A model generated the notes under the pieces. It saw only the letters and a list, made by a program, of their open reading frames with translations. It was not told the DNA's origin and searched no databases. From positions 40,113,570-40,177,569 of the forward strand of contig CM046294.1 in the NCBI GenBank assembly GCA_025267735.1: DNA of 64,000 nucleotides, written 5' to 3'. Positions within the stretch are counted from its first letter, which is position 1. Each line of letters starts with the position of its first letter. A program made the position numbers and the translations under genes. Shown in pieces: positions 31,801-47,560 of the stretch. This DNA comes from Mactra quadrangularis. Its lineage: Eukaryota; Mollusca; Bivalvia; Venerida; Mactridae.

Positions 31801-34800
31801 ATGCTCCGCCTAGTGGTGCACTTGTTATTGTTGCATCTCCAATTAGTTGGCGATATTTTCAAACTTATTTCTTTCTCTACAACAATAACGTTTAAATAAT
31901 TTGGAAGTAATAGACAATTCATATACGAGTCCCACATGTCATTGATTATTTATATAATACTTGGTACAGTCCATAAATATATAACTACTAAAGTTAAAAT
32001 TTAACTAACTCAAAAAAATGTGACATTCTTTAAATGTTTTCCAACCTTGAGGATGTATGTTTATATTAACTTACCAATACAAATACAATCATATACTCTG
32101 TTATTACTAATGAATGCATTTACTCAAATGCAATATTAATATTATTGATATTTATGTGCACATTTAAAACACAATTGTAATGAAAAGCTAAATTTAAACT
32201 ACTATGTGTTCCGATTTCCACAATGCTTACATTACTACATTACGAGTCCCTTGATCGTCTGACTAAATAGTTGCATTTTTCAGTTGAAGGTTGTGATAAA
32301 AAAAGGTTTATTAAACAAATTTACGCCAAATGAACATCAGGGTGTATGAAAAACAAACGTCTGAATAAAATTAAAGAATCCAATGTTGTGCACCTTGAAT
32401 GTCATGTTTCCATGCGATGTATAAATCAGAACTAAAATCACTTTCATTATTGCTAGCTTCTCTGATTAAGAGGCCTTTGATTCGAACTTTGCTTTGTTAT
32501 ATAATAATCGAGTACGTATATTGATTTTAATCATAAGTCTAACGCTTTGTTGTCATATTATTATTGTCCGTAAGTAAGAGGGAAAGTAAACAATGGTCGT
32601 AGAGAGTACATTTTAGTTATTGCTAGATTTTACACATCTTAAATGATAGAAACAATGATTCAATAAGACAACACCATGCGTCTAGAAAAATAAATGAACA
32701 TAGTATTGAATAATACGGATGTACATTTTATGCATTAATTGCATTATAACAAAACACGAATTGGTATTTTAAATATTAGTCGTGATATTGCGTATTTTAA
32801 TCTTGAAAAGTGTGTACACGTTTATACATGAATAATAATATGCAAAACTACTACACTATTTCATATTATACTAACATTTTCAAAGTAATCATTGTTTACG
32901 TGTAACTAATTATAAAGAATCTTAATAAAAATAACAATATAGAAAAAGGTAAAATTAAAGTTTAGTTATAGTCTTATTAAATATGTTTTATAAATGCACA
33001 TGTCGTATCAAATATGAAAGCACTTTTCATAAATGTGCTATTTATGCAAAAAACGTCAGATATCAAATACATAACATGTTTCAATGTTTAGATAACTCGA
33101 CTTTATCCGTAATGTCCAATCAAGATTATCCAATTAGAAAGTACTTCATATTAATTTGTATCATTTAACACGTTGAGCATTGCATGTAATTTTAAATCTT
33201 AACATAAAGTGCGTGTTAAGAATTTATAACTTTTGCATATTATCTGATAACAAATGTCAAAATACGACTTAAGTTATAAATTATAAAGCTAGTTAATAAA
33301 ACAATGTAACTTAACCACTTGGTTATCTACATGGTTTTAATGTTCAAACTTAATATATATCCCCATAAGAGATGCCCATTTAGGTAAAAATTATGCATCG
33401 ATATGTCGAAGTATTATTTAAACATTTTTTTTCAAATTATCCAGAACAATCGATGTAACGGAACCGACCTGCATAATATAATATTAACAAAACCATTTCT
33501 ATTTATATATCTTTACTATTATCATTATCATTTTTAACCACATTTTTATAGCGCTTTTTTCATATTGAAAATATACTCAAATCCCATTAAACATTAAAAG
33601 ACAGTACATGATATTTGGTTCAGGTCTGGGCTAATATTATTGTACATTTTGTAAATTTTAATTAATTGGTATTCAAGGTTTATAATGTACAAGTAAACAG
33701 TGCGTATTTTTGGTAATTACACTTACCATTTGTCTAATTAGATGCACCGCATTTGGATTTTATGAATCTTACGATAACTTAAGTATATGGTATCTGAGAT
33801 TTAAAGGAAAACAAATACCGTAAGTCTCCATGTTATGTTAAATCTTTACACAAAGTGCGTGTAAAGAATATATATCTGATTCATATTATATGATATCAAA
33901 CATCTGAATACAGCTCAAGTTAAAATTGTAAAGCTCATTAATTAAAAATTGTAACTTTACAATTGGCTTATCTACGGGATTTAAATTTGCAATCTTAATA
34001 TATATCCCCATAAGAGATATTCTTTCAGGTAAACATGATGCATCGATATGCCAAAATATTATTTATATTTGTCTCAAATTATCCCGAACAGCCAATATCG
34101 ATGTTACGGATTAGGCCTACGTAATATGATATTTACAAAAACATTACTATCTACATAGCATTATCATTGTATACCACACTTGTATAGCGCTCTTTTCACA
34201 TTGAAAAAAATGCTCAAAGCGCTCCAAAAGTTACAATAAAGTACATTTGGTTCAGGTCTTGGTTACTATTATTGTACATCGTGTAAATGTTAGTGAATTT
34301 GTATTCAAGATTTAGAAAAATCTTAATTTTATATCAGTCGGCTGGCATTTATGCGTATTTTGGTTATTACACTTAACACTTGTTAAATGATATGCATCAC
34401 ATTTTGTCTTTAATCATCTTACTATAGTCTTATTACATAGTATCTAAAACTTGAATGAAAAATACTGTAAGGCTCAGGTTAGTTTGAACTATTTTAACAT
34501 GAATTATGTTGAGATTAACATGTCAGTATCGGAACCATAAAAACCGTCAATTGGTCAATTATTTGAAAGGAGTATAAGCGCAAACCAGCTGTCTCTCATT
34601 CCATAACAAATTATAACAGTGTTTTGTCACTTTGATTCAGCCCTGTATGGCAAAACTATCGTCAAAAGCTATTCAGACTGACAGATTCGTGAAACCTATT
34701 TAAAAATATTACCGTACTTCAACTGAAATTGTATATGTGTTTAAGGGATACCACTGATATGGATGTTCATGATGGACAATGTATAACTATAAGTTGCATT

Positions 34801-37800
34801 TCACTTCTATGCAATACAAATGAATATACCTGTAAATGAAGCAAATTGTGTACCGTGTTACTAAATTAATGTAAACATACATGAACAACGTACATTGTTT
34901 TACACATAATGTCACACAAAATATATTTATTAAAACAACAATGATTAAATAATGCTGCAACATTCCTATAAAATAATGAAAAAAAAAACGATTATTTAAA
35001 AGTACAAACGTATGATTTATGCAATAATAACATTAGAAAAACATTTGAGACTTTATGTCAATATTAGTTGGGATATTGCACATTTAAATCTTGAAAAGCG
35101 GGTACTCGTTTATATAATAATTTGCCAAATTTCTACAATATTCCATTGATACCAACATTGTCGAAGTATTTTTTATACGTAAAATACTCGTACAAACCTT
35201 AATAATAATGACACAATACATGTAAACCAAATATGGTTACCTTTAAACTCTCGTAAAATATGATTTATAAATGCTCACGTCCTATAAAATGTTATAATAT
35301 TAACACACTATTTGAATGTAAATATCCATGTTCTTTGTTTAAACCATACCATTTTGTCCTGGTTGCATCAAAAGAGATATAACATGTTCAAGTGTTAAGA
35401 TAAAACTTATATACCCGTCATATTCAGTCAAAGTAACGGTATGCAATCAGGAAGTACTGTTTATTTATTGCAAATAATAAGTTGAACGTTTAAATCTTTT
35501 TATAAAGTGTCTGTTTAGAATTTGCAACTTATTCATTTGATCTGATAACAAATGTCTGAATACAGCACACGTTATCGTTTGTAAATCTAGTTAATACGTC
35601 TTAAATTAAATATATACTACTTGTAAAATATTCCCTGCATATGTATATATCATATTTATATTGCCTATTTTATATAAAGCAAATGTCCTTCACGAGTGAT
35701 TATTTTTTATGCAAATATTTTATGAGTAGTAATTCATAAAAATACAAAAACAAGTATACCATACCCTGGTGATGAGATAAAACCTCTATACCCGTCATGT
35801 CTCATGAAGGTAACAATATACAACCAGGACTTATGTATTACAAAATAAGTTAAATGTTTCATATCAATAGGTAACGTGATTGTTGCATGTAATAATGTAC
35901 GTATATTTTCTTCTTAAAACGTCTATATATACAGAGAGAGTTATATAATTGTAAAACTCGTCAGTATAATAATGTATATTTACACATTTTAAAGATGATT
36001 TGTTATCATTTTATTTAAATATTTGTATCTTTGCAATTGTTCCTACTTCAATAGGACTTTTACTTTCTGAGTGGGACCCTTGGTATTCCAGTGTGTACCC
36101 TGTACACACTTGTATATACTTTAGGAAAGACATCATGTGTAACGTCTCGGGTCATAAGACAGTTTTAGTCCGTACTCGTATAAGGTATGTATCCTAAATT
36201 CTATAATAGCTATAAACAGTTTGTTCATTAACGTCGCACAATAAATCTTCTGCAAATTCATCAAAACTTGTTAACAATTAGTTGATTACTTAATTTGCAT
36301 TGTACTTTTTTAGTCGTACAATTCTGTATGTACAAATTTAAATTCATAGGAATTTTCATAATCATATAAATGTTTTTATTATGATAAATAAACCAAATTT
36401 CTTATATAAGAATTATATCAATTACTATTTTTCAGTGTCATTTAGTTATTTTGTTCAAGGATGTCAGGATTTATATCAAGTAATTATTCAATGACAGTCT
36501 ATTGTCACAAGCGTGCATGGTAAAAAAAAACAATATAAAAGGAAATATCTACACAATGTTAACATAGTGTATCGTATATCTACCCAATACTGTATTTTAG
36601 AAGGATCAAAATAAAGTTCTAAACTCATAACTGTAAGTAAATGTGTAAATGGTTTATGTTGTAAAATTTAATATCACAAGAAGTGTTAAATTATGAATCC
36701 AATTATGCAAATATCGTTCTTCTAAGCACGTTTGGCACATATTTTGTACATGTATGACATAAATAATTGTGTCAGGTCTAGTTATTAAGTCATTACCACT
36801 TTTAACAGTTGACAAATTTTGTTTTATATTAAAAATGGTGGTTATAAATTTGGATACATTGCATATCAATTAGAAAAAAATGGTTGGTTTTACGGCGCAC
36901 CAAAACATAGTGTTTATAACGCAATGTAAACTAATCAATAAATATACTAAAATAAAGCATAACAGTGTACGTGCTCTGTTTTTAGTCTTTATAGTTAAGT
37001 TATGGACATTTATGAACCATATGCCTTAAGCAAAGTAATATTATCAAAGCTATTGAACTTTTTAAGCACCAGTCAGTAATTATATTGCACTAATGTAATT
37101 TTATAATATTATATCTACCACAATGTGTAGAAAATTCGAGTATTAGTAATTTTGATTCGCAAGTGCACACAATCTAAAATGTTAACCATATAATTTTTTA
37201 CCTTATTTATCCTCTAAGATTCTTCAATATGACTCGTATGCAATCATTAATTGCCTTGCTAACTTGTTAAGATTCTGTTTATACTATTTACCGAGACAAA
37301 TATAAAACATATAAAATTAAAACGTTAACGCACACTAAAATAACTGTTGAAACCAATGCAATATTTAAATCATAATAAATTATGTATATAGATATGTGCG
37401 TACTAAACTTCCTGGTCATTTTTTTTTTACATTGTTCAGATTATTTTAAAGGTGACTATAAAAGGCGAAGGACAATACGTAATTAAGTGTTGGAGTGCAT
37501 GTTTGTTTATCTCGTATTTGATTCATCTATACGCATTGTAAATGCCCTTGTCGATAAATACCATACGAACTACCACGATATATTTTCAACTTATGCTTGA
37601 AGAAATTTGAAACGGATTATGAAGTCCATAACTAGTTTGTGTAATATGATATAATTAATGTGCTGTATATAATAATTATGTTTATACAATTAATATTGTA
37701 TTCTTAAACACACATTTTCTTTTGTTTAGATGACCACCCGGAAATATCATTTTCGAGTTTCACTTCATATTCTCTTGACTTAGATATCGCTAATTTAATG

Positions 37801-40800
37801 TGTTACATACACTTTATAGGAATAAAAAAATAATATGCAATTTTTCAGATCAAAACAATATTCAGAGCCAATTTCATTCATTCAATTGTTCAATCATGAT
37901 TTCTTTGGATTTATTTTGTATTTGAGGTTTACTGTGAAAGTGTGTAAATCGAAAAAGGAAACGAGTAAATAATGTAGTATTCAGAGTCTAATAGGGATCC
38001 TCTTAGATGATAATTTAAAGACATATTACAGAAAATCCCGGTGCTTGTTTCCATTTTATATATTTATTATATACAATATTTATTATTGTGTGCAAAATTA
38101 ATGTTGTAGTGTTATGTCTAATGACATTGCAATTTCATATGTTGAAAATATTATGTTTACAGTACAAATTCAGTTTCCTCCAAGTTGATTATGGTATATC
38201 AAGTTAACTTTAAAGGTATGGAAAGAAAACAAGAAATACAGAGTAAGGTTTAGTGCGCAATCTCTTAAATAACAGTTAACCAATCCCAGAGCAAAAGTTC
38301 ATCTTGCAAAGATCAGAAGATACCACAGTGTTTGTCGCGATTTTATTATCAAACTTAGTATGTTCCTTTGCATCAATTCAACCTCGATTTAGTTCGATTA
38401 TGTCGGGGAATTTAATTACTTATTTTTATGCGTTATTTGAAATTGATTAATTATGAATCATGTTAGTGAAACTATGTCACTAGGTCAATCTTAATTGAAC
38501 TATAATACACATCGAACCACTAGGTCACTTTACTTGGTCTAATCACATTCAATCATGGACATAAGTTTGAGAACATCAGGAAGTTAAATAATTCTTTTGA
38601 AATCTATTAACCCCTATCTTAATAGTGCTTAAGTTTTAAGTTGTAAAGCTCTTTAATAGAACAATGTAACCTGTTATCTACACAGTTTCAATGTTTTAAA
38701 ATATAATTCCTATATATATCGTCTGATAACAACCGCACAATTACAGCTGGAGTGATCATTGTTAAGCGCATTAAAGTAAACAGTAGATACTGTTATACAT
38801 CGATATTGTACAATATTCTTAAATAAGTAATGTGCTGTGGAAATCTCATTAAAAACTTTAACGTAAAAGTTACTAAGGAAAATAATCCATATTAATGTTC
38901 GGTAGAATTGTGGTTACTTTCTAATTCTGTTCATCACATTGGACGTCCGACCGCCCGCCCGTCCGTCCGCACACCAGCCCGCCGGTGTTTCGTCAAAGTA
39001 TTAGCCGAATTGTTTCATTACAAAAATCCGGCTAAATATCTCAAACTGTACTAAGTGTAAAGGAACATGACAAAAAATATGGGTAAAATATTTACAAAAT
39101 CATGATTATATTTCTAAAGTGTAAAAGCTACTTGAAATATTTTTCCTGAAGGTCTCGACTAACATTACTCACGAGTAATTTATTTTCTTGTAGCTTATGT
39201 AGATATTATTGAATTAATATTCAAAGTTTAGAAATAGTTAGATTGTATAACAATAATTGGTTAAGATCACACTTTTCACAGACAAATTGTATGCATCACA
39301 TCAGACAACTAAATAAGCTTACGATTGGTATGGTTGTACATAATGGAAAATACAATGTAAGTACATTTTAATGGCTCATTATTTCGATGCAATACGAGTG
39401 AATTTACCTATATTATATGTAACTAAACATATTACGTTGCAACATTACCGTAAACATACGATAACAGCGTACACCGTTTTAAAAATCAAGTCACATTTAA
39501 TGAGTAAAATTACAATGATTCAATCATACTGCAATCCTTTTTCTAAAATAAGAAGTGAAAACAGTTTTGATAACTTTGAACGCACGGTTTATTCGTTAGT
39601 TGCATAAGAAAAATAATTGAGATTGCCTTTCAATATTAGTCATGATATTGCACATTGAAAAGGGAGAACACTATCAATTTGCAACTTGTCTACGAGATTT
39701 AATTTTATGCTAACATTGTCAAAGTAATCGATTTATACGTATAAATAATCATAGTGAACCTTGTTAAAATAATAAAATGAAACTGATAAATTGAATAGAG
39801 TTACCCTTAGAGTCGTATCAAATATGTTTAAAAAGCACCCGACGTATCAGTTTATGAACGCACTTAAAATATGTAAGTGTCCAATTATTTGTTTTACAAA
39901 AAGAGTGGTTGTCTTTATCATTTTGTGCTAGTTTTGCCAAAACATATAAAGGATGTTCAAGTGTTAAGATCACTCGACTTTATCCGTCAAGTCCAAAGAA
40001 GGTTATGCGATTAAGAAGTACATTATATTTTATCACTTAACAAATTGAAAATTGCATTAACTTTAAAACTTAAGATATCATCTGAATACAGCTTAAGTTA
40101 TATATTGTAAAGCTCTTTTATAAAACAATTTTACCACTTGTTTCTACAGACTTTCAAACTTAATAACTATATATCCCCATAAGAGGTGCTCATTCAGGTA
40201 ATTATCATGCATCGATGTGTCACATTATTCTTTTAACTTGTCTCAAATTATCCCGAACAACCTATGTCGATGTAACGGAACAGGTCCACATAATATAATA
40301 TTTATATATTATTAGCAGTATCATTGTAATTATCATGTTCAATCAAGGTTATGCGATTAGCTAGTACATTGAATTTGTATCATTAAACAAGTTGAACATT
40401 GCATGTAATGTTCAAAATGTCAGCTTCTTATAAAAGTCGGGTACATTTATAACATGCAAATTAGACTACCGAGATACACTCTCCGCCAATCAAATTGCTT
40501 GAAAAGTGTCTGATAAAAACTAACACGACAATGTAAAGTGCTGGATATATCAAATCGATTTCCAGTGATTTACTCGAGAAAGCAGTGCCTACAAGTTTTG
40601 AGTACGCAAATATCTAAACTGGTGATAAAAAGAAACGTCTCATTTCAACTAGGTACATAATTTACTTGATCAGAATAACAAGAGAAAACATTAATGTTGT
40701 TAGACTGTAAGAAGTCCTTGGTGACGTGTGCAACGCGAGGTTTGTCGTTTTTATACCGATAGACAAGTATTGACGTTGCCAGAATATAGCGACACTCACA

Positions 40801-43800
40801 AGGCAAAATAGCTTGTCAATGTGATGTGTCCACGAGATTACATGGTATACAACGAGTTGTGACTGAATCTCGTTTTCAGACACTTATTAGTCTGAAGGCG
40901 TTACATAAGTCGAAACACGACTTATTACTGAACTCCCAACACCATGGCCGCGATGATACGAGGGTAGAGATCGACGTCGGTGACGGCGGCATAACTTAGA
41001 ACTATAGTCCGCGGTACGGTTAGCGCCAAACAAGTAGTTCTCCCATTGTTTGTCGAATGACGTTTTCGTTTTCATAAATTTTGTAGTTGTCTTGTCTTAC
41101 TCACGTTATACCCATTCTATCTGAACGTGGTCTATCAGCAAACGTTTCTGTTTATTTAAAGACTTAATTGATGCGTTTCTTTTTCTCGTCTGTATATGTT
41201 CATGAGTAATTTTATAAAACTATTAACATGAATTTCGTGAATTCTAATTAGCTTTTGCACGAAATGGACTATACATGTACAAAACGTGTATTTATCAAAG
41301 CAGAACATTTGTTTACTTCCGAATTGAAGTTGTGGTTATTTTTAGCCACGACGGGATATTCCGACCTCGATCGTTGAGTTCCGTATTTTTTCCGTACTCT
41401 TTACTTTCGGTTTTAATCGCAAATTTCAACAAAGTAATAGTATAAATTCTGGAGAAAATGCTTGAGATTTTTGTGCCTGTGATGCGTTATATATATATTA
41501 GTTTAATGTTTGCATAAGTTTTAGGCAAAAACATGATACTTGAATATTATCAGCGTTCAATTTAGTAATGGAGCTTCAAATCTTTATATAAAGTGCGTTA
41601 AGAATTTATATCTTTTGCATATTATTTGATAACGATCATCTTAATACAGCTTAAGTTATAAATTGTAAAGCTCGTTAATTAATCAATATAACTTTGCCAC
41701 TTGTTTATCTACAGGTTTTAGATTTCAAATTTAATATCCTCTATTTGAGTCTCGAATTATCATGAAATACCTATATCGATTGAACGGAACCGACCTGCAT
41801 GATATAATATTTACAAAGAAATTATTATCTATAAATCATTATTATTATCATAATTTGGTTCAGGTCTGGGCTACTAATAGTGTACCTTGGGTAAATGTTA
41901 ATGAATATGTATTCCAGGGTAAGAAATAGCTGAATTGTTACAATCGGCTGACATTTATGCAAAGTAAACAGTGCGCATTTTGGTTATTACACTCACCAGT
42001 TGTCAACTGATATGTTTCTCAAGTTTTTAATCATCTTTTGTTAATCGTATTGTATAGTATTTAAGACTTAAAGGAAAATAAATATTGTGAGCTTAAACTC
42101 TTTGAACATGAACATGAAATATGTTCATACAAATTTAAACCATCAAACAGCGCCAATTGGATCAATTATATGAAAGGAATATTATCGCAAACCAGTTGTC
42201 ACTCATTTCATAACAAATTATAATAGTGTTTGTCACTATGTTTCATTCCCGACTGACAATACAGATGAATATACCTACATATTGTTACAAACAAGCATAT
42301 CATATTACACTATTAATATAACCAGACGTGAAATGAGCAGAACTAGCATTTATTTCTCAAATTATGATATATAATACATGATCAGTTACATTTACAGATT
42401 ATAAACAAAAATACAAAAAAGAGATCAAATTACATGCATATGAAAATGTATAAATACTTATAGTTGCGTTTATTATATACAATAATAATTCAATAATACT
42501 GCACCATTCTTCTAGAATAAAGAATGAAGACAGTGTTGAAAGTTACGAACATAAGTTTTATACATAAATTGCATTATATATATTTTCAATACTAGTCATG
42601 TCATTGCGCATTTAAATCGTATAAAGTGGGTACACGTTTATATAATAATTTGCAAAACATCTATTTTATTTCATTTTATACAAACATTGTATACGGAAAC
42701 ATGTTTATACTTCCAATACTTACTTGGAATAAGGACCTTAATAATTATAATTAAGAAAGTAAATTAAACACGGTTACCTTTAAAATCTTTTCTCGTAAAA
42801 TATGTTTAATGCACACATCGACTCAATTTTATTGTGGATATCCAATTTTTGTTAAAACAACTTTCTGTGTCTCAATTATGTTTTGTTGGACCAAAACAGA
42901 TATAACCTTTGTTCAAGTGTTATGATAAAATGTCTATACCCGTCATATCCAATCGAGAAAACGCTATGCAATCAGGAAGTACTGCATTCTTTTATCACTA
43001 AATACGTACGTTGAACGTTGCACGTGATTTTAAATCTTTTGATTAAGTGTATGCTTAGAATTTATAACTAACATAAATACAGCTAAAGTTTTAAATTGTA
43101 ACAAACTTCAGTCATTATACAGATAATACAAAGCTTGACTTGCGTTTCTTCAAGTCAAGCTATGCATTAAGTATGAATAATGGCCAGGCTGACAAACGAT
43201 CTTTCTCAAGACTCAAATAAGATTCCACGTATTATCTCTTGAATCTATTTTCGGAAAACCATTTCCAGTGTGTCTTAACAGTTTATCCGGTCAGCGGGTG
43301 TTTTCTTCATATTGTCCATATATTCCCATCGTATTTGCCTTTTTAAATAGCTCGGTATACTTTCCGATCCTTAATTCCAAGATAATTGTTAGTTTAATGT
43401 CAAACAGTAAAGTCGATTCCTGCATTTGATTTTGGACATATTAGAGCTGTGGACTGATTTTAAAATGATTTGAAGTATTACAAAATCGTATGAGATTTCT
43501 GATGGTTTCTAGTAAAACAACACTAGTTGAGTGGGCACTGTTTTCATAATACAGTATACAAATGTACTAGAATACAATATTTGTACAACATCCTTTTCTT
43601 GTCGTTTGTTTCTTTTTAATACAAACAAAATAAGATACTTCATAAATTAGTAAAAACATCTAAAAGATGTAAAGTGTATAAATTCTAACAAAAGCTACAC
43701 TACAACTTTAACAATCAAACAGGAAGTTTTAAACATATTTTGGTTACTGAAAATCTTAACACAGTTGAAAATTATGTCCCATAAAAGTCAATAGATAAAA

Positions 43801-46800
43801 TAGTTTAATATGTCAGTCGAGATTTGGATTTATGTGAATATTTAAGTTTACGTTATATCAGCAATCAGGAGATAACAGGGTAAAATTGTAGATAATGTGA
43901 TTTACATAATAGTGAATACTATGCATATTGTTTCAGGTATGTTTATTCTATGTGTTACTGTATTAATTAACAAATTGAAATATTGAATTAATGCTAGATT
44001 TGAAACATCGCTCTTGAAATGCCTAGCGAAATATTATGACATAGTAGTATCAATGACATATGTTAAAATATACCGGAATGAATAATTTATGCTACAAGAT
44101 TTTACTCCATTTAAGGTATTAATAGCTCAATATTAGTATTATATTATTTGTATTTAAATCATGTAGCATTTGTTCTGTTTTATGATTCACTTGTATTGTT
44201 TCAGAAATCATATTTTGCCCAATTCTTATTTAGTTCATAAATTGCATATCTAAAATATCCTTCGGCAGAAGAAATGTGATGGCCTTCAAAAAAGCTCATC
44301 CATAAACAGTTTTGCTTTTTGTTATAGAAATTTCAGTGGCCATGACATGGAGAAAAAAATAGATTAAACCTACTTTAGAGGCCGTGTTTGTTTTGCGTTA
44401 AGTAGTTTGAATAATTTTGATAAATCTGTATAGTTATGCATATACATTTTTTCATATCTTACACAAAAAAGTAATTGTAATCATTAAATCTATAGCGTAT
44501 ATACTAACATATTGTGAAATACAATTGTTTGAATGTTTATTAACGTGGCTGATCAATCGTACTTTATTACACTATCTTATTAATGTCAGTTTACGCATTT
44601 AGTCTATTGTAATTTTGAAACTTATTTATGCGCTTTCGTTTTTGTTTAATTATATAAACCATATGTAATTAAATCGAATAAAGCTAAACCCCTATCGTAT
44701 TAAGAGGAAGATCTTTATTTTTGAAATCAATATGTCAATAGACCGATGTAAACATACAACGCATGTATAAAAAGCGGAATTTGATTTTCAGCTTATTTAG
44801 TTTAAATAACATTTTCAATAGTTATCTACCTTTTCAGGTTCACTTTCAATTATGGATATCATTATACTATGTTGTTATAACAGTAAATGGTAAGTAGTGT
44901 TTTTTTAAAGATTAATTAAATAAATCAAGGATTCTATTTAAGGAATGAACTCATAGAAACTGACTTTCATCGAAAAATAAATGTCATCTTTAGTGATAGC
45001 TAATTTGCATAAAGGCCGAATAAAAAAATATGACAAAGTATTTATGGTTTGGGCAAACAAAACAATCCTTTATCCTTTATCTCGACATCAGAATGACGTT
45101 TTTGACGTCATTCCGATGATACTTGAGTGCATACAGCGGAAAAATCTTACAGACAACTTTTCTAAAATTCCGTTGTATAAAAGCCTATACAATGCTTTAC
45201 GTCATATCAAAACTTGGCAAAAATTCATCGGACAGATATTTCATAAAACCGATTAGAAGGCATTTTTCTGGATTTTTTCTGATGTTGTCAATTCGGAAGT
45301 TTTTGTCCCTTTCAAAAGATCCAATATAAAACGTATATTTACACTGTTCATGGTAGATAATGATGTAAGCTTTAAAATGGTGTATAATGTGTTGTTGTGA
45401 CGCGGAAAAAAATTAAGCAACTCATTATAGACATTTTCTTACCATTGTCGCCTGACGTAAAAAGTGCACGCGGTTGTCATGTTTACGACGTCATGGTAAC
45501 GTTATTAGCAATAATAACGTCAAATAAAGTGTAGATCCATATCGGAAATATCGTCAAGTTTACAACGGTACCAAAATTTATATGCAAATCTAAAAAAGTC
45601 AGAAGTACCATACCACCTTAATAGTAATTGATGTTCTTGAATATTTAACAGTTTGTAAAAAAAGGTTCTTTAATGTTTGATCTCTAAATTTAATTTCTCT
45701 AATTTGAATAACCGAATTATCGGAATAATTAACTGATAACAAAATAATTTTGTCATTATAAAATAAGTGCAATTATGCTTTAATACTTTCACACTTTATA
45801 GAACAACAAACAATTTTTTTAATATATAGTATTTCATAAATTCCATCGTAAAGATGCTCATAAAATAAGTGTTCGCAGTTTGCACTGCAAAACAGAATCC
45901 AAGCGCCGATGGCGCTGTTTGTAAATGGATTTAACAGGGCATAATTTGGTGGTGTGATTAGAAAGAAGACTTGCAGGGTCTAAAACAACAAACAAACTGT
46001 ATAACTAAAAATCATGACGCCGATGCCGCCATCAGAAAAATGCGAATCAACATTTCATGATTTTTAAGGTTTAATTCAAAGGATCATTGTACAAGAATTA
46101 CAGTGAATACCTTTTTCAGTTGTTCGGTTATATTTATGCTAAATAAAGTATCCTAAATGCTAACGAGATTAATCCACGTCCGAATTGTGTTCAAGCGAGA
46201 CATGTGTGTTGCAATCGTTCGCTAAATATACGTGTAATCAGAAAAATAGAAATCGAATGACCTATATGGTATCAAACTCCTACTAAAGTAACTATCGTCA
46301 ACAAATGATCATGCAAGACCAAAAAACTTAATACCTGAATAATTACTAAGAAGGCCACCATGATTACGACTTGCCTGACCCGATAGCAATAGTGGGAAGG
46401 GGCAGATAATCCAGATTAATAGTCATTATCCTTCAAAACACAATAAACCGATCGCTCTTTGGTAATTAAAACAGTGCATTAGAACACATTTAATTAAGGA
46501 TACAATATTAACAGGGTCCATGATTAAGTTCAATAGTTCTAAAATATATGTAAAAAGCAAGGAAATGGGATGGGTTGTTTTATGTTGCGTTTAAGGTTTA
46601 ATCATGCATATGCAAGAAAAAGGTTTAACGGAAACCAATTTTCAATGTATTATTTCCAATTATTGCGAACAATATGCTATTTAAACGCGTATTGAACTCA
46701 AAATTTGGTAATTAAAAATGCTTATACAGGTATTCAATCCATAAAAATCGTTTGTTTTACCCGAAAATGGCCATATTTAACGAGGAAATTGATTACCAAA

Positions 46801-47560
46801 GCAAGCTAATTTCGAACAATTAGGTGACTATATTACTTCAAGCATCACCTATCTATCCATAAAACCAACTCAAATACAAATTTATTGACCGTTTCACTCA
46901 GATATTGCGCTAGAGTTCAGCCTACATTTTCGATGTGTCACCATTTCACATATTTGTCACACTTGGGGCGATAATTAAGGCCTTAGAATAAACGCGAAAA
47001 TTATCAAACTTGGACAATTTTGTCATTAACGACCAACTTATTTATGACTGTTGGACATAATTTTCTTAATGAGAACATAAACATTATTCGATGGATGAGT
47101 TTAAGTGGATACACGAGGATATAAGTAGCTTGCCTTTTACGACGGCCTTTCGTGAAAATGATGGATGAAACGGAATGAAGCTCTTGCATTGTCCCGCTAC
47201 GACCGGGAACTTCCGTTAGTTTCCCTCCGTTAAATATCCTTCTAATATAGGATTCTTGTATAAATGCACTATTGCAATTAAACACTGTATTTAACATTAT
47301 CACGTTTGAAAACAGCGTCATGGATTTCTAATGAAAGTTTTATTTCGAAAACCAAACATATCTAAAACAAACGTTAAGAGTAATTATCTTAAAAAAACAT
47401 TTAATTTATCATAAGAACTGTTTTATCTTATTTCTTCGTTAAGCAATATTATCAAACTATACCAAATAAGTTCGTTCACAAAAGATTTCCTAAGCATTTA
47501 AATTTCAGTTCTATTCTACAGAAGTCTGTCTTTGTTTCAGTTCTATTCTGTAGTAGCCAG
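31801..47560. other. Long gene-poor interval between the divergent heads of genes B and C
   Basis: About 15.7 kb of AT-rich DNA. The part 32640-43150 is a set of decayed duplicated repeats (listed separately). A GC-richer patch at about 40660-41090 has no recognisable coding content. A further GC-rich run of gtccg/cccgc type lies near 38945-38990. The segments at 45.0-45.6 and 46.9-47.3 kb look like unidentified repeats. No exon of a first gene C exon could be placed. Confidence 0.5.
32640..43150. repeat. Decayed, interleaved large repeat array
   Basis: Several landmarks recur in the same order. The 'taaatctt..aaagtgcgtgttaagaattta' module is at about 33190, 33840, 35490, 41580 and 43030, with a weaker copy near 40065. 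'tatatccccataagag' is at 33355, 34003 and 40170. 'tttggttcaggtctgggcta' is at 33615, 34245 and 41855. 'gcaaaccagctgtctctcatt' is at 34580 and 42190. 'caatgattcaataatactgca' type is at 32652, 34939, 39511 and 42483. Two blocks of about 3-3.8 kb (32640-35600 and 39370-43150) are separated by roughly 7 kb. Copies are diverged by many changes and indels. No coding potential was seen. Confidence 0.8.

Noticed and set aside
40660..41075. GC-richer patch with open frames on the minus strand, considered as a promoter or first exon
   Set aside because: No signal peptide, no donor in suitable phase, and it falls inside the decayed repeat array.
43921..43936. ATG with a phase-1 donor (atgcatattgtttcaggtatg), considered as gene C exon 1
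   Set aside because: Only five codons and not hydrophobic enough; does not resemble the gene B signal-peptide exon.
45049..45260. Hairpin-like catcagaatgacgtttttgacgtcattccgatg and open frames around it
   Set aside because: The short inverted repeat is typical of repeat-derived DNA here; element borders could not be defined.
47004..47321. A 105-codon minus-strand open frame upstream of gene C
   Set aside because: Mixed composition without recognisable domain; sits in what looks like repeat-derived sequence.
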